Source of the DNA: Eubacterium sulci ATCC 35585
GTDB lineage: Bacteria; Bacillota; Clostridia; Peptostreptococcales; Anaerovoracaceae
Reading direction: 5' to 3'
Length of the DNA stretch: 64,000 nucleotides
Assembly (NCBI GenBank): GCA_001189495.1
Contig: CP012068.1
Span: 558,001 to 622,000, forward strand
Positions 62,967 through 64,000 of this stretch are shown piece after piece. Position numbers and translations under genes: made by a program. How positions within the stretch are numbered: the first letter of the stretch is position 1; every line of letters starts with the position of its first letter. The notes under the pieces were generated by a model, which searched no databases, was not told the DNA's origin, and saw only the letters and a list, made by a program, of their open reading frames with translations.

Positions 62967-64000
62967 ATGTCAGTTATACAAAACATTTTATCGAAAATAG
63001 GAGAGTTTTTCATAGGCATATTCGACCTGTTTAAAGAGCTTTTTACGCTCTCAGACGGTTACGGCCTGCTTTACACGGCCATCGCAAGGTGGGTGTTCAT
63101 AATTCTCTCGCTCTTCATCCTGGTTAAATCCATAGTTTCGCTATTGCGAAGCAGGAGTCCAAATGAGGTGTGGGCATATTTCAATGTCAACGATCGCATA
63201 GCCTATCCGATAACTCACTGGGAAAACCTAATAGGAAGATCAAAGAGCTGCGACCTTGTACTAAAAGACGGTGCAGCTTCACGAAGCCACGGTACGCTCA
63301 GCAGAGACGCTGAGGGAAGGTGGTCATATATGGATCTTGGATCGAGCAACGGCAGTATCTGTGCCGGAAAAAGACTCACCAAGGGCAAGAAGTATCCTAT
63401 AGAGCCAGGTGACAGCATTCTCATCGGCCAAAGCACATGCACACTTCTTCCAATAAGCCTTGAGGAGAAGAGAAACAACGAGAAACTCAGAAAGGAAGAA
63501 ACCTTCCTTCTATCACCATGGTCATCGCTTTTGATGCTGACACTATTTCAGCTAATGACAGTGATTCAGCTAGATATATCGCTAGGAGAATCATATACAA
63601 GCCAAATTGCAGTAGCATTTGCTGGTCTATGCATACTTATGTGGGTCTATGTTATCTCCATGAGAATGCTCAAGAGAAAGAGTTTTGAGATGGAGACGAT
63701 AGCGTTTTTCTTGTCAACTCTAAGCCTTGCGGTTACGGCCAGCAAATTCCCGCACTCAGTGCTCAAGCAGTTCATAGCTATAGTCTTTGGAGTGCTCCTA
63801 TTTGTTGGAATGTGCACGGTTCTAAGAAATCTAGATAGAAGTAAGGCTATCAAAAAATACCTCTACGCAGGAGCTGCAGCCATGCTGATTTTCAACCTGC
63901 TTTTAGGTACAACAAAGTTCGGTGCTGCCAACTGGGTAAGCATAGGAGGGCTTTCGGTGCAGCCATCGGAGATAGTAAAGCTAGCCTTCATCTGGGTAGG
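62967..64000 (+). CDS. FHA domain - FtsW/RodA/SpoVE fusion protein (partial, runs off window)
   Basis: This frame is open from the ATG at 62967 to the window end (344 complete codons). An amphipathic N-terminus and one transmembrane segment (about 33-60) come first. An FHA phosphothreonine-binding domain follows (about 85-150; IGRSKSCDLVL, SRSHGTL, DLGSSNGS). Then come several membrane segments (from about 178) and the SEDS signature GAANWVSIGG...QPSEIVKLAF. SEDS proteins polymerise glycan strands in division, elongation or sporulation; the FHA part implies control by a Ser/Thr kinase. GAGGG lies upstream of the ATG. The C-terminal part is not in the window. Confidence 0.88.
   Translation, partial: MSVIQNILSKIGEFFIGIFDLFKELFTLSDGYGLLYTAIARWVFIILSLFILVKSIVSLLRSRSPNEVWAYFNVNDRIAYPITHWENLIGRSKSCDLVLKDGAASRSHGTLSRDAEGRWSYMDLGSSNGSICAGKRLTKGKKYPIEPGDSILIGQSTCTLLPISLEEKRNNEKLRKEETFLLSPWSSLLMLTLFQLMTVIQLDISLGESYTSQIAVAFAGLCILMWVYVISMRMLKRKSFEMETIAFFLSTLSLAVTASKFPHSVLKQFIAIVFGVLLFVGMCTVLRNLDRSKAIKKYLYAGAAAMLIFNLLLGTTKFGAANWVSIGGLSVQPSEIVKLAFIWV

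Noticed and set aside
1-64000. CRISPR array or prophage
   Set aside because: No regularly spaced direct repeats and no phage structural, integrase or lysis genes were seen. The mobile DNA found is limited to one IS200-type and one IS3-type element.

Overview
The window reads as chromosome of an anaerobic, moderately low-GC Bacillota bacterium of the class Clostridia, probably an amino-acid fermenter related to the Eubacterium / Mogibacterium / Anaerovoracaceae type. The evidence is a SCIFF peptide with its radical SAM maturase, a near-complete lysine fermentation locus, pyruvate:ferredoxin oxidoreductase, a tryptophan T-box, Gram-positive style lipoprotein and sortase signals, and strong GGAGG ribosome binding sites. 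The family-level placement is inference.

Layout. 1-2.4 kb: SCIFF precursor, its maturase, and the pseudouridine synthase RluB. 2.5-3.3 kb: an AT-rich leucine-rich-repeat lipoprotein. 3.4-17.9 kb: lysine fermentation. It holds kal (divergent), a regulator whose N-terminal domain copies the pathway enzyme Kdd, then kdd, kamA, kamB, kamC, kamD, kamE, an IS200-type element, the short-chain fatty acid transporter atoE and the CoA transferase atoD-atoA. 18.1-21.7 kb: nifJ. 21.8-25.0 kb (minus strand): NhaC antiporter with an FAD oxidoreductase, and a PHP phosphoesterase. 25.1-30.8 kb: ylmH followed by a tightly coupled shikimate/chorismate operon (aroF-aroB-aroA-aroC-chorismate mutase-aroQ). 31.3-36.8 kb: rmuC, a phosphoesterase, deoB, a pyrimidine nucleoside phosphorylase and a lipid kinase, then tRNA-Ser(CGA). 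37.1-39.4 kb: a membrane protein plus two FMN-binding exported proteins, which suggests extracellular flavin-based electron transfer. 39.4-40.9 kb: an IS3-family element. 41.0-43.3 kb: a sortase-anchored surface protein and a hypothetical. 43.4-45.1 kb: trpB2 under a Trp T-box. 45.2-49.1 kb: a compact nitrogenase-like locus with a NifH-NifD fusion, a second NifD/K-like subunit and a small Cys-rich protein. 49.2-57.1 kb: dnaE, pfkA, a sugar transporter, a glycerophosphodiesterase and a lipase. 57.2-57.6 kb: a phd antitoxin with a truncated doc. 57.7-64 kb: rnr, an M18 aminopeptidase, purine nucleoside phosphorylase, an SDR reductase, and an FHA-FtsW fusion cut by the window end.

How the genes work together. 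KamA, KamDE and Kdd turn lysine into 5-amino-3-oxohexanoate. KamB and KamC probably maintain the B12-dependent mutase. Kal releases ammonia to give crotonyl-CoA. AtoDA moves CoA from butyryl-CoA to acetoacetate, and AtoE can move the acid product across the membrane. The cleavage enzyme Kce is not in the window. The deo genes, the phosphorylases and PunA feed nucleoside sugars into glycolysis, and PFOR links pyruvate to ferredoxin.

The two most unusual items are (1) the AAA+ regulator built on a Kdd-like pseudoenzyme and lacking the sigma-54 contact motif GAFTGA, beside its own paralogue kdd, and (2) the nitrogenase-like reductase in which the Fe protein is fused to a NifD-like subunit through a cysteine-containing linker.
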